This document shows, one piece after another, positions 33,889-45,559 of a stretch of 64,000 nt of DNA (positions within the stretch are counted from its first letter, which is position 1; the number at the start of each line of letters is the position of its first letter). The notes under the pieces were generated by a model. That model had not been told where the DNA came from and ran no database searches. It was given only the letters and a program-made list of their open reading frames with translations. Position numbers and translations under genes: made by a program. Source of the stretch: Sesamum alatum (taxonomy: Eukaryota > Streptophyta > Magnoliopsida > Lamiales > Pedaliaceae). The stretch is from assembly GCA_034509735.1 (NCBI GenBank), contig JACGWO010000007.1, forward strand, positions 26,688,046 through 26,752,045, read 5' to 3'.

Positions 33889-35466
33889 TTATGTGTATGA
33901 CTCCCTTTCAAGGAGGGTTCGTGTCTTCTGAGAGCCGGACGGGGGCATGTTTATGTCCTTCCGTCCTGGGAGGCTCGGGACTGGACGCTGCCGGGGCTTT
34001 TTCCTGGTTCTGGTCCTTTTTCTGGTAGGGACCCATGCATTGAAACTTCTCTCTGTAGACAAACTCCTGGAGATATCCATTCTGGACAAGTCGCTCGATC
34101 TCGTATTTTAGATGTCGGAATTCCTCTGTAGAGTGCTCGTAATTGTTATAGAATGGACAGAATTTATCCGACTTAGGTCACGTGGGGCCTTTTCTAGCAC
34201 CTCGAGGTCGTATTAGCAGCCCCTTCCCCTCTACTTCCATGAGGGCCTGAGTGATGGGGGGCGCATTAAGGGGAGTGTAGACAAGAGGTCCCCTTTGGAA
34301 AGGGGGTTTCATATTCCGCCCATCAGCACGAGGCTTTTTAGTGGATCCTTCATCGCGAGTGTCCTTTCTCTTCTCGCCCCGACCTTCTTTCTTGGAGGCT
34401 TGGGCCTCCTCCATATTGATGTACTTAGTCATTCTAGCCAACAGGCTATCAAAGTCTAGTGCTGGCTTTTTGGCCAGAGATTTGAAGAAATCCTCATCCA
34501 AAAGCCCTTAGATAGAAGGCGCTAGCCTTGACCTCCTGTGTAGCGGCAGGGACTTTCAAGGGGCGGTGTTGAAACGATGTAGGTAGTCCCTTAGGGACTC
34601 GGAATCCTTTTGTCGAATGGTGAAGATACTAAGGGAGGTTTTGCAATATTTCGACTACTGGCAAACTAATGAAGGAACAACGAGTGAAATTCCTAAAAGT
34701 TCATCACTGAGCTGGCAGGTCGTTGGTTCAACCACTGTTGGTTTGCCCGAGCAAAGGTGGTAACAAAGACCCGACACTTGATCCTATTCGTGTATCGATG
34801 GCGAAGTGCGGCATTCTCGAACCGTGACAGGTGGTCCTATGGATCAGTTGTGCCATCGTACTCTGCAATGGCCGGTGTCCACCAATTGGGAGAAAGTTCG
34901 TCCGCCATGAATTCCTGAACTTCCTCCCTAAAGGGGATGCCACCCTGCACCTCTAGCGGGACCCCTATTATCCTATGATGCACATCTTGCAAGCTTTTCT
35001 ATAGGTGCTCCTATTGAGAACCTAATGAGGCGGAGCTTCATTCCACGTTGGGGGAGGAGGAATCGGTTCCTCCTCCCGGAGTCTGAGGAGCCTCTGCCCA
35101 AGAGGGGCCTCCCCATCTTCCGCTAGCCCTTCGGCCACCGAGGGTGCTCCTCGAGGCTCGGGAACCACCGCTTCCAAGGGTATAGTGCTGACTGTTGTCA
35201 TTTGCGCCCGTATGGGGGATGTGATCATCTGTTGGATGACCACCATCAGTCCTGGGGACAACCTATCAGAGGAAGTGTCCGAGGGGGTGCTGTCCGGCGG
35301 GGGGTACGATAGGAGTTCGGAGGGACCAGAGGATCCCGCTTTCCCCCTCCTAGAGAGAGCCAAGGGGGCTCCCGACAGTACTCGAAACGCCTGAGGATTG
35401 ATAGAAGCATTCGAGGCCTTTTGCTTGCCTGATCCGCTATTGGGAGTATCCACAATCCTCACATCT
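33889..35466 (-). pseudogene. Gypsy gag remnant
   Basis: Gag is spread over frames 35462-35022 (Pro/Ser-rich N-terminal region), 34943-34728, 34501-34178 (starting MDEDFFKSLAKKPALDFDSL) and 34089-33889. The third frame aligns with 4034-3795 in the other fragment. The first frame starts about 30 nt after the primer site, which supports it as the gag start. Several frameshifts separate the pieces. Confidence 0.75.
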
Positions 35467-35496
35467 TAGTTCTGTGTTCTAACAGACGACGCCAAT

Positions 35497-36175
35497 TGAT
35501 GTGGGTTAAAAGAGCTCGTTCTTGGGCTTGAGTAGGGTGGACCTTGAATTTCAGTAAATCGGAAAAGTGGACCTACAAAAAAAGCATCATCACTCCGACG
35601 CTCGAGTCACTAAATAGTTGTAGAAGACTAAATTTGAATAAAATAAGGAAACAGCGAGATGTCGAAGATAATGCGCATAAAATGAACTTAGTGCGAGTTT
35701 GAGAGCATAAATTCGTGTGCTAGAGTGCTAAGAAATATTACTTGTGCCAGCCAAGTAGGTCGGTTTTTATATGGGAAGAGCCATGGCAAGGGAGGACTCT
35801 TCATTGACCTAGACTCTGGCAGGACCAAGTACTGGCCTTCCTAGAATTTTGCAGCCTTCGGACTCCTTGGCATTAGGAGGGCAATTGGGGGGGTCTTCCA
35901 TGGATAAGGACAAGGTTAGGTTTATCCTTATCCGGATTTGATGAGCTCGGGCTTCCACCCTGAGCCTCCCTGGTTGGGCTTCTTCCTTGGCTTAGGTTGG
36001 GCTTCTCCCTCATTGGGGGAGGCCTTACTAGTCATTCCTTGGACTGAGTCGGTGCTCCTTTTGGGCCTCCTTTGAGAATATGCGGTCTTTAGTGTGGGGT
36101 TTCAATATCTTTATTAGGACTCCTAGGAACCTCCTTGGACTTTTGGGCCTTGCTCTTCGACCAACCAATTCAACA
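35497..36175 (-). repeat. Gypsy 5' LTR
   Basis: On the minus strand it begins TGTTGAATTGG and ends ACATCA, giving the TG...CA form. Directly downstream lies TGGCGTCGTCTGTTAG, a primer-binding-site-like sequence shared in its first 12 bases with the element at 42528. Length is 679 bp. A 3' LTR was not found, so the element is truncated. Confidence 0.75.
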
Positions 36176-36177
36176 CA

Positions 36178-37018
36178 TATCAATATCAAAATTTATGTTT
36201 TTTATAATTTAAATTGAAATATTAACTTAACATCACATAAAATTTTAATATACTAAAATTTCATTCTTCAAATTTAAATATCTATGTGAATATAAATATT
36301 AATCAATTATATATTAGTATTTAATTTAACTATATTTAAATAAATTATATCTTTTATAAATAATATGTCAAATTAAATTACCACTATAAGTATTTAAAGT
36401 AAAAATTTAATACTTTCTTTTAATTATTTTAAAGTTTTAAAAGTTTATATTAATTTCTTAATTTTTTAAAAACTTTAGATATTACAAATTATAAAAGAAC
36501 AATTACTATTACAAAATATATATATATTTACTAAAATTATCAACTATTCACCCACCCCGCCACCAAACCCCCTGCCACACCGCCCAGCGCTAAAGTCTGG
36601 GCGACCACGGTGGAGGGGTGAGGGTGGGGTGGGTCGGCAGGGGTTGATAAATTTATCTTTTTAATAATTATTTATATTTTCTAATGTATATTTTTTAAGT
36701 TTTTATAACTAAGAAATTAATTTAAACTTTTTAAATGTAAAAATAATTAAAAGAAAGTATTAAATATTTTTTTTAAATACTAATAATAATAATAATTTAA
36801 TTGTAAATATTATTTATAGAAATAATATAATTATCTTACGTGTATTTAAATTAAATAATTACTTAAAATAGTTAATAATATAATTTTTATAATTGATTAA
36901 TATTATCTTCTTATAGATATTTAAATTTAGAAAATGAACTTCTAGTATATTAATTTTTTTATGTGATTCTAATTTAATTTTTTAATTTAAATTATAAAAA
37001 ATTGATATAGTTTTATGA
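36178..37018. mobile_element. Foldback element with GC-rich loop
   Basis: Two AT-rich arms of about 360-400 bp are reverse complements. Landmarks are 'ttttttataatttaaatt', 'atttaaatatctat', 'ttaatcaattata' and 'gaaattaatttaaacttttt' in the right arm. The centre (36545-36645) is abruptly GC-rich, with CACCCCGCC on one side and GGGTGGGG on the other plus a small inner hairpin CCGCCCAG/CTGGGCG. It abuts the LTR end on the left and a MITE on the right. Confidence 0.7.
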
Positions 37019-37028
37019 TATTTTAATA

Positions 37029-37527
37029 GGGTTAATTACACTTAGACCCCCTCTGAAAATGCATAATTACACTTTCCCTCAAAGAAGTTTTGAAATTACA
37101 TTTACACCCCCTCTAAAAATTCTTTGTTTACACCTAACCTCCATTCGTTAAAGTTTGGGCAGAAAATGTTCATTTCAACAAAAATAATTACATAAATTTT
37201 TTATTTTACCTCTCATTTAACATTCTCGTGCAATAATTTTGTACTTATAAGGAAAAAATATAATAATATTGGCCTCACTCCATACATATACGTTACACTT
37301 ATCCTCTTATAAGTACAAAAATATACATGAGAATGTTAAATGATGGAAAAAATTGAAAATTTGTGTAATTATTTTTGTTCACGTGAACATTTTTCGTCCA
37401 AACTCTAACGGATGGGGATCAGGTATAAACAGAGAATTTTCCGAGGGGGTGTAAGTGTAATTTCAAAACCTTTTTGGGGGAAAATGTAATTATACATTCT
37501 CAGAGGGGGTGTAAGTGTAATTAACCC
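37029..37527. mobile_element. MITE with perfect 10-bp target duplication
   Basis: It starts GGGTTAATTACACTTAGACC and ends with the complementary GTGTAATTAACCC. Inverted arms extend about 200 bp. The flank tattttaata is identical at 37019-37028 and 37528-37537. A duplication of 9-11 bp points to the Mutator group. A more diverged relative lies near 38400-38740. Confidence 0.82.
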
Positions 37528-37537
37528 TATTTTAATA

Positions 37538-38784
37538 TTTAAGAACAAAAATTATTTATTTATTAAGATGAAGAAAAATACAAAAAAAAAAAAAGAAAAA
37601 ACTTCAAAATAAAAGGAGGGTGATTTTATAAAATTACTAATGGTATTTTAATCAAATTGTGTCCAAAAAGGAGGGTTTTAGAACAAACACCGGGGTTTCA
37701 GTAGTCTATTTTAAAACACCGGGGGTAGTTTTTTTCCGAAAAATATAAGGGGGTGAAATGGAATTTGGGCATTTATTGATCAGGTCAACAACCATTGACT
37801 AACGACACATGATCCTTTGCCGTTAACATTTAACGGCGCAGGATCAATAATGTCAAAAATTTAGAATTTTGGGACTAAAAGTATCGATCCCATAAAGTGG
37901 GGGACCAAAATTGAGAAAGATCATATCTAATAAGACCAAACGTGTAACTTTGCCTTATTTTCATTAAAGAAAGCTTTGTTTACTAGTAGATGTTTGTGAT
38001 ACAGTCGATGTGTATCTAAAATATTTACAAATTATAAATAATTAAATTAGAAAAATTAGAAAAGCTACATGTATATTTGACTGTATTTTGTATAAGTAAA
38101 GAAAAGCGATATAATATTTGAAATATAATGAAGAAAGAAAATAAAGATAATGAAAAAAGATAATACAAAAGGGATTCACATAAAATCGAATAATATTTTA
38201 GAGAGAAAATTCATGAAATGGGAGAGAGAAAAATAAATAAAATTAAATTAAGAAAATAACTATCTAAAGCTATTTTTAATTACCACTCAAAGATAGTGGT
38301 GGAGATAACGAAAAAGTTAGAAAGTGAAATAAAAAATATATAAATAAAAGTAGACCTAGGACACTAATTTAACCTCTTCAATTATTAAAAAAGTATAAAT
38401 AAACCTATAAATATGTTTTACAATTAATTACATTTAGATCTGTTTTAAAAAGACGAATTTATACTTCCCTCCAACCTTTTTTTTCAAATTACGCATGCAT
38501 CCACTCCAAGATTTCTTTTTTTACAACTGTAACCTTTCTCTTAAAGTTTGGACATAAATATTGATACTAACAAAAGAATTTATATAAAAAAATTAATTTT
38601 ACCCCTCATCAGCATTATGTATAATTAATTAACAAAGATACCTTAGTAATATTTTAAACTTATAAAAGAATAAATATAATATATATAAAGTTAACATTGT
38701 ATAATTATAATAAAATATTAGGTCTAAATTATTGTCATTAGGCCAGAAGTACCGGTTAATGAATGAAAAATTGGTCAGGTTGGC
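37538..38784. other. Relics only, no gene
   Basis: At 37670-37960 is a relic with 'accggggtttcagtag' and 'gggaccaaaattgagaa' that looks like a MULE or MITE end. At 38400-38740 is a diverged copy of the 37029 MITE. The rest is AT-rich, and no frame or RNA was recognised. Confidence 0.45.
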
Positions 38785-38845
38785 AATGAAAAAGTAGCTT
38801 AGGAACTATTGCAATCAAGTTAATAAAAGATTTATTCCAAACAAA

Positions 38846-38924
38846 GTCAAGATGGCCGAGCGGTCTAAGGCGCCAGTTTCAGGTACTGGTCCGAAAGGGC
38901 GTGGTTCAAATCCCACTCTTGACA
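38846..38924 (+). pseudogene. tRNA-Leu (CAG), one-base deletion in the T-stem
   Basis: It is identical to the gene at 21259 through the acceptor, D-arm, anticodon CAG and variable arm. The 5' side of the T-stem is GTGG instead of GTGGG, giving 79 nt, a 4-bp T-stem and an 8-nt loop. The A box and the B box (GGTTCAAATCC) are intact, so transcription may continue. The flanks ('taataaaagatttatt' upstream, 'ctaactttttattctcaaaa' downstream) match those of the 21259 copy, which shows that the gene was copied with the block. Confidence 0.75.
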
Positions 38925-39133
38925 ACTTTCGTCCTCCAGCGAAATTAAAATAAAATTCAATTTCCTAACTTTTTATTCTCAAAAAGATTATCCACTAAGT
39001 TTTACTTCATTTTGAAATTGAAATTAATCAATTAATCAACTTTATATTATAAATAAATAGAAATATTTATAAATTTTTATTAATTATTTTTAAAGAAAGT
39101 ATAATTGTCTTGTGCCTTGACACGGGATACTAA

Positions 39134-40766
39134 CTAGTGTTATCAGCAGCCGTACACAGTCCCTGCGCGCATAAATTTTTTAAGTATTAATCAAAACAAG
39201 CATAAAAATCTTCTCATTGTAAACAAAATGATCGACCATAGGCAGTCTCCCCTAGTATGATTTCGTCTTAGTATAAAGCAAAAATCAGTATGTATTCTTG
39301 ATCTTATTCTATAAATTCCTGATTATATAAAGTTGTTGAAGTAATTCTCACAAATATTATTGCCTTATGTTTGACATTAATTTCAACTTATTGGCATTAA
39401 TTCTGTCAAATTAGTGAAATAGGACATGGTATTTTTATTGTTTTGAGTAATTGCATCTAATATTGATTTAAACGATAGTAAACTAAGATTACAAATTACA
39501 TCAAAAAGAAATTAGAATACAAAATATATTCCCTACATAAAACAAACACCAACCATTAGTAACTTAACGAAAAATTGCCAAAACTTTAGAAAAGCTCTTT
39601 CGCATGTAGTACCTAAAAAGTTATTTTTATGCAAGTAAGCAATCTTCATTCAAATCCTTTAAAAACTATGATTGAAACTTTGTGGTGCCTGAATATATAT
39701 TGTGTAGGGAATTTTGAATAACAAAGAACTAATGGCAGATTGAATGATAGACATATATGCACATTACTTTCTTTTTGGTCTTGGTGCTTGAGGATTCTAA
39801 TTATAAAAGTCTTCATAATCTACAATTCAAAGAGAAGTTTAATACTTTTCTACATAAATGACTGCCAGAAGAAGAAAAAGGAGAGAAGAAATGAACTGAT
39901 ACTTGAATTTGATGCCTTAAATTTAAATAAGTACAAAATTCTTTTAATTGTAAATGAATGACTGCTAATCATAATTAAAATAAAGCTATACACTTTTAAT
40001 TTTCGTGTACATAATTTTCATACTCATAAATTCTTTATTTATAACTCATTTGACAACTAATGTAGCATGACTTAATATTAAATGAGGATCCCAAATTACA
40101 CCTGCAAATTAGTGTCTAAAAATATCACACGCCATTGGAAGTCAGGGAATTAAATGAATAAGTAACAGTAATATTTAGAAGAAAACCAATAACTATATAA
40201 AAGATCCCAGTAATTAAGAAAATATTTAATTTTTAACAAAACTACACCTACTAAAAACACTAAAAATCTAAAAGAAAGTTGCAGAAAACTGACATCTATA
40301 TATATATGCACATAATTTTCTTTTGGTTTCCCTTCTTCTTCTTGCGTTCTTTAATTGTGATAGAGAGTAAATGTCTATTGTTGTTTTGAGAGATTTTGGT
40401 TGGGTTCTCGAGAGAGAAAAGGAAGAGATGTGAGATTTTGGCAGAGAGAGAGAAGACGAAGACGTATGAGATGGGTGGGTGGGTGGGGTGGGGGGGAGAG
40501 AGTAGATGTGTTAGTGGGGAATGTGGAGGGAGAAAATTAGTCAATTGCTTTATAATTTTTTATAATTTAATGAAAGAGTATTTTTGGTAATTCAAAAATT
40601 TGGTATGAGAACTGTTATTTTAGTGTAAATTGTCATTTATACTCTTAACAAATTGGTTAATTTATCTTTCTTAAAGGAAAAGATGATGGAATTATGTAAA
40701 ATGAAAGGGTAAATTTTGCAAAAAGCAAAAAAAAAAAAAATCCATTGTAGACACAATTAGTATAGA
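39134..40766 (-). mobile_element. Candidate minus-strand Helitron
   Basis: On the minus strand the right end reads A|TCTATACTAATTGTGTC. The left end reads 'gcgcgcagggactgtgtacg', then CTAG with T after it, resembling the 3' end of the Helitron at 29457. The CTAG is shared with the Helitron end of the opposite orientation at 39137, so the two are tail to tail. Block A lacks these 1.6 kb. The joined target does not reproduce block A exactly, so the boundary is tentative. There is no gene inside. Confidence 0.35.
40473..40496 (+). other. G-quadruplex motif
   Basis: Five G runs of 3, 3, 3, 4 and 7 bases are separated by single T residues, a strong G4 pattern. It lies within a purine-rich (GA) stretch from 40400 to 40530. 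Confidence 0.85.
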
Positions 40767-41932
40767 TACTCAATTTAAATTAATTTTTCAAATGTATTTA
40801 TTCTTTTGATAAGATTGTTCACATTAAAATTTTGAAATAAATTATCAATTAAAAGGTCAAAAATAAATTTGCCCACAATTGGTTCCAAATTAAAGTACAT
40901 AATAAATTTGGAATTTACATATATTTAAGGTGACGAATTCGCAATAAGACCATATCAAATTTGGGCCTTGTATATTTCTGACAGATTAGCCAAGATAAAA
41001 ATAAAATATTATTCTTTTATTTTGGATTGACTAAATGGGCAAAGTATGTTCAAGTACAGCTTATTACGAGACTGATTTTCGTCAAAGTCCATGATGTTCA
41101 AGCCCAAATAAAAGTAAGTATCAGGCTACTTAAGCTAGGCTCATGCCTAATAAAAATGAGCTTCTACCACACAAGTCATTACATACAATACAACAAACAC
41201 ATAACAAATCCAAATGACTCAAGCCCAAGGCTCTCTACTATAATGAAGCCCTGCAACTACAAAAGTTCTACGTCTTCCTTGACATCAGATTTTCAAGCCT
41301 TGATATCATATTTCAAGGTGACACAAACTTTGCTCCTCAAACTTGTAAGAGGTTACACATGTACATTCAAGAGCAAGCTTCAAGCCCTTGGATTGAAATT
41401 CAAAGCGGTGAATCAAGGAATAGTATCCACTTCAGAGATCTAACACATTTTTATTTAAATTTATAAAATTTGATTTTTTTCATATATTTCTTGTCTCGTA
41501 ATTTATTTTTCCAGACATTGAAATTTGTGTTAACAAATTTCTGGTACACCCAGTGGAAAGATCTGCCACTCATCTCTTCTTCCTACATCAGAGTTCAAGA
41601 CATCACATTCAAAATTCGGATGGCACCCAGGAAGAATGAAGTTGTCGTTGATGTCATTCCTACTATCACCAATCAATCCACCGCTTGGGGCAAGATTGTT
41701 GACATGTCTTTACAACGGTTCAAACTCAGCAAGTCTTATCAAGATCAACTCAAAATCCATTCTTTTCGCTATCCTCCTTGCCGTGATGACCGAGATGACT
41801 ACATGGAGGAGCAAATCGCACAAATTTCCCAAGCCAACGCTAATCTCCAAAAGATTATCGAGGACAAAGACCTCCTGATCGCTCAATTGATGAGTAATCA
41901 AGAGCATACGAACAATGAAAACGACAACCACA
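40767..41932 (+). mobile_element. LTR/gag remnant, block B, left half
   Basis: Collinear with 22564-23640: 'tactcaatttaaatt', 'ccatatcaaatttgggcctt', 'ggttctacgtcttcc'-type segments and 'cttgtctcgtaatttatttt'. It is interrupted at 41933 by a Copia-like LTR. The continuation is at 53289. Confidence 0.75.
41620..41932 (+). pseudogene. Gypsy gag N-terminus (block B)
   Basis: The ATG at 41620 starts MAPRKNEVVVDVIPTITNQS and stays open through 'SQANANLQKIIEDKD', a probable coiled-coil segment, to the inserted LTR. The same start peptide occurs at 23403. The frame is open upstream as well (from 41470), but the start at 41620 is preferred because it is conserved between blocks. The capsid half is separated by 11.4 kb of inserted DNA and is itself shifted. 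Confidence 0.65.
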
Positions 41933-42527
41933 TGTTGGAATAGGTGACCTATATGCCACTGAGTTGGCCCCTTGTGATCTATTATAGAGGACCATCTTTC
42001 CCAATATAATGTTAATGTATGGAGAATACGGTTCTTTGGCCATCATTTATCGTCTTTTTTATACATTACTTCTATATGTCACGGATAAAGTCCTTGGACC
42101 AAATGAACCAATGAATTTAAATCGCGCATTTGATGGCTATCATCAAATCAACTTCCGATTCTGAAACATTGCAAGTCTAGAACTCTTAAGAAAGGGCATT
42201 GAATGTCCTATAGAGACTTACACTAAGTGTTACATTCATATGATGATTTTTGAGTTTCATCGACGTTAGACGTATAACGTTATGCACTTTCATGAGTACT
42301 TGATAAGGCGTTGTCAAGTTCACTGAACTGACTCGCAAGAGTTGTCATATAGAAGCCTGTGAGGCATAATCGATATGACTAGAACTCTTAGGTTGCAATA
42401 GAATAAGAATTAGTAGTTTGACTTAAGGAACCACAGTAGCCTTGTGTATGGGGCGGTTGTATCTTGGTCTTGCCTGACGTGACTACGTAAATACATGGTT
42501 ACCTAAAGTCCTATTCCAGTGCAGCCT

Positions 42528-43115
42528 TGATGTGGGAAAAAGATAAGGGGAACTCCCTCGAAGATACCCAGCACAAGGAAGTCCCCCTCGAAGATACCCA
42601 GCACGAGGAAGTCCCCTCCGTAAGCAATTGGCACGAGGCAGATCCCGCATACAAGAGTCAGAACAAGGAAAGGGGAGGATACGTATGAGAAAGGAAATGC
42701 GAGGAAGTTCCCTTTCGAGAGAGGTTGAGAGAAAGGGGATTCCTTCGTACAAAATGGAACGGACAAAATTCGAACACGAGAAAGATCCCTCGTAAAAAAT
42801 GGAAAGCCATATGAGGGGAGCAGTCCTCAGGAGAGGAGGATCGCTTCGGGGAAATATCGAAACGAGGTCCGAAAGCAAAACCCCGTGATCCGTTCGACTC
42901 CTAATCTCACGCAAGATCCCTGGAAATTCGAAAATATCAGGGAAAAATCCAAGGAATATATGCTACGAGTCTAAAGAGGATTCGAAAGGAATACGATCAA
43001 GAAGAAAAAAATACAGCAGGTTCCCTCCCTTATGCTGGCTAATAAAAGGCCCTCAAAGAGGAGATAAGGGACACCTTCACATCCTTTCTGAGAGTATAAA
43101 GATTTCACAACATCA
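42528..43115 (+). repeat. Gypsy 5' LTR
   Basis: 588 bp, TGATGTGGG...AACATCA. It contains a 32-bp direct duplication near the start ('ctcgaagatacccagcac' occurs twice, at about 42559 and 42589) that is single in the 3' LTR. This accounts for the length difference of 588 against 556 bp. Apart from that the LTRs are very similar by eye. Confidence 0.93.
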
Positions 43116-43118
43116 AAC

Positions 43119-43136
43119 TGGCGTCGTCTGTGGGAA
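43119..43136 (+). other. Primer-binding site
   Basis: TGGCGTCGTCTGTGGGAA starts three bases after the LTR. It shares 13 of 18 positions with the site complementary to the 3' end of plant tRNA-Asp (TGGCGCCGTTGCCGGGGA), which is the closest primer I can suggest. The same opening is found at 35494 on the minus strand. Confidence 0.7.
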
Positions 43137-43149
43137 CTCTAGTAAAGAG

Positions 43150-44800
43150 ATGGTGAGAAGGAAAGTTGTTTTAGGATCGGGAGAAATCCCGGGAGGTCAC
43201 TCAGGGGACATCCCGCCCCAAATACAAGGGGAAGAAAGCCACGACCCCGAGGGCCTTTCTCGATCGACGGCACAATCGCCATACGTAAAGGTAGAGAATC
43301 TTGAACGAATGTTGGAAGAAGCAGTTCGAAAGGGTGCTGATGCGGCCCTTCGAACGACCGAAGGATGAAGATAGGGGCCTAGAAGCCAGACCCGTCGTAA
43401 AACCTCCCGTAGGAGAAAAGGATGGATCAAGACTCGATGGGAAGCAGTCGAGCCCCGTCACCTGAGAAATGGCACGATGGAACGCGTGCACATGACTATC
43501 CTGAGTTAGAAGAACTACGCCGAGAGGTGGCGGAATTAAAGGCCGCTATGAATCCTAGAGCGAGTATCGTACGAGGCAACCCATTGGCTAAAAACATAGT
43601 GGATGAGCTGATACCCCAAGGAACGTGCCTCCCCCAGATCGCGTGTTATGTAGGAGAGATAGGAGACCCGAGGGACCACTTCGACCAGTTCCTAGCCACC
43701 ATGGACCTAATCAACCCCAACGATGCCTTGCTGTGTAAAATATTCAGAACCACCCTGATAGGATGGGCACAGACATGGTTCTCACGTCTGACCCCGGGAT
43801 CCATTGGAAACTTCAAACAATTGGCTCAAAGCTTTATACATCATTCTGCAGGCAACAAGAGGCATCCCAAAACCCCTGGGCATCTCTTCACCATAATACA
43901 AGAAGAAGGGGAATCCCTAAGGAACTACATGCAGAGAATTAGCTATGAGATCCTGGATGTACCTAACGTAAGCTCAGAACTACTGTAGAGCATCATCGCT
44001 CAAGGACTAAGAAACGAGGGATTAGCCGATTCCCTCATTGGAGAGCCCGCCTCGAGCTGGGAGGAACTTTTTAGCCAGGGCAGAAAAATTTATCCTCATC
44101 GAGGAATCACGAAAGTTACAAGGCTTGCACCAACAGTGGAGAGAGAGGAAAAGGGAAAATGGCATGAACCCTCCCCCAAGTAGGCATCAGCGACAAGTAC
44201 TCGCGGCATTCGAGACATCCCAGGGACAAGTGCTAAAAAACATAGAGAAAAGTGAACACTTTAGGTGGCCAACGAGAATGAAGAGGGACAAAAGTCGAGA
44301 AAGGTCGTCTAAATATTGTAATCATATTATAATATTTAAAATGAATACCATCCTATGAATAAATCTCTTTCCTATATGGATAAATTAGTTTTGGTCTAAT
44401 TTGCCACCTTCACTTATTTCTATAAATATAAATTGTTAATTACAATACCTTTTCATTAAAAATATAAATATTAAAAATTTAATTATTTTATATTAAAATA
44501 TAATATGTCCGTGCAACGCATGGGTTCGTAACTAGTTTCCATAAAGATAGGGGCATACCACGGAGGAATACCGTCAACTGCGAAACGAGATCGAACGTTT
44601 CATGCAATTGGGGTACTTGAAGGATGGTCATCTGGTCTCTACATACGTTGAAGTAGGCGCGAAGAGGAGAATGGAAAAAAGCTTGAGCTCGCGAGGGCGG
44701 GGAATCGAGCCAGAGTCCTGGAGAAAAGTAATAAATATCTTCGAATGAGGAGATTATGGAGGCCTCACTCGATCGGCTCGAAAAAGGCACGCTCGAGAGA
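43150..44800 (+). pseudogene. Gypsy gag, broken and split by a Helitron
   Basis: The first frame (43150-43368) starts shortly after the primer site. The core frame (43422-43988) has the Retrotrans_gag features 'DPRDHFDQFLATMDL', 'GWAQTWFSRLTPGSI' and 'LFTIIQEEGESLRNYMQRI'. The frame at 44038-44321 leads to the zinc-knuckle region, whose first Cys is at 44317-44319. The Helitron at 44322-44535 lies directly after it; the FH...H part of the knuckle resumes at 44537 and the last Cys is replaced by Tyr. There are frameshifts near 43370, 43990 and 44555. In active elements gag packages the RNA. Confidence 0.88.
44322..44535 (+). mobile_element. 214-bp Helitron inside gag
   Basis: The 5' end is A|TCATATTATAATATTTAAAA. 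The 3' end has the hairpin CCGTGC-aac-GCATGG, 'gttcgtaa', and CTAG|T. The target is cut exactly between A and T within one codon of the zinc-knuckle region, and the reading register of the host continues on the other side. It is AT-rich against GC-rich host DNA. There is no coding frame and no target duplication, as expected. Confidence 0.9.
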
Positions 44801-44849
44801 TATCTTCTGTACGTGTCATGGAGATACGACAGTAAGTTAGTCCTCGGAA

Positions 44850-45430
44850 TCCGATGATGGCGCTCACATTCACAGACGAGGACCCGCAAGGAGTGAAATT
44901 TCCCCATGATGACACCATGGTGATTAGCGCCATCATTTCCAGCAGAGAAGTAAGTAGAATACTGGTGGACAGCGGCTCGGTAGATATCCCTTTCCTCGAA
45001 GCACTCTGAGAAATGGGGTTAGAGGCAGCGATAAAACCGCAATCGCTAACATTGTTGGGATTCGAAGGAAGCACCATACGGACAGTTGGGGAAAAACTAC
45101 TGCCCATAACCCTAGGGGAAGAGCCCAAAACTCGAATACATGTGACGAAATTCTTGGTAGTAGACTCTCCCCAATCCAGTCATAACATAATCTTGGGAAG
45201 GCCAACACTGAACGCCGTGCAAGCGGCCATCTCCACATCTTGTCTAAAAATGAAGTTCCCAACTTCGTTGGGCATAGGAGAAATTCGAGGAAGCCAAGCA
45301 CGCGCCCGCGAATGTCGCAATGAAGCCTTAAAGCAACTGTCTACTGTGGGAATACGAGGAGGAAGGAAAAAAAGTACAGCCAAACCAGAACACCCGAAAG
45401 GTACGATTGAGTCTGGAATACGAGGATAGA
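44850..45430 (+). pseudogene. Gypsy protease
   Basis: The active-site segment ILVDSGSVDIPF (one residue shorter than the usual DSGSSADI form) is followed after about 20 codons by a stop (TGA at 45008-45010). The rest, in the frame from 45013, keeps 'HNIILGRPTLNAVQAAISTS', the conserved C-terminal motif. The enzyme would cut the Gag-Pol polyprotein. The frame continues to 45429 with a linker of basic residues. Confidence 0.85.
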
Positions 45431-45559
45431 GTTATAAAATAGGAGAATCTTTGCGCGTTGAGGAGGAGGAAACCTTGCACCGCTTCCTACGGGAAAATGA
45501 CGAGGTGTTCGAGTGGGGAAAGGGATGATCTCCGGGGATCAATGCTGAAGTCATCGAGC

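Larger units (their letters stand above)
33100..36175 (-). mobile_element. Ty3/Gypsy fragment with 5' LTR, gag and protease, antisense
   Basis: On the minus strand the order is LTR (36175-35497), primer site (35494 leftwards), gag (about 35466-33890) and protease (about 33720-33241). The sequence is then lost near 33100-33240, before reverse transcriptase. It is closely related to the fragment at 2705-4375 and resembles, at the primer site, the complete element at 42528. It is GC-richer than its flanks and has many frameshifts. Confidence 0.85.

Noticed and set aside
42555..42640. CRISPR-like direct repeats in the Gypsy LTR
   Set aside because: Only two copies of a 32-bp unit without spacers; a simple tandem duplication within a plant LTR.
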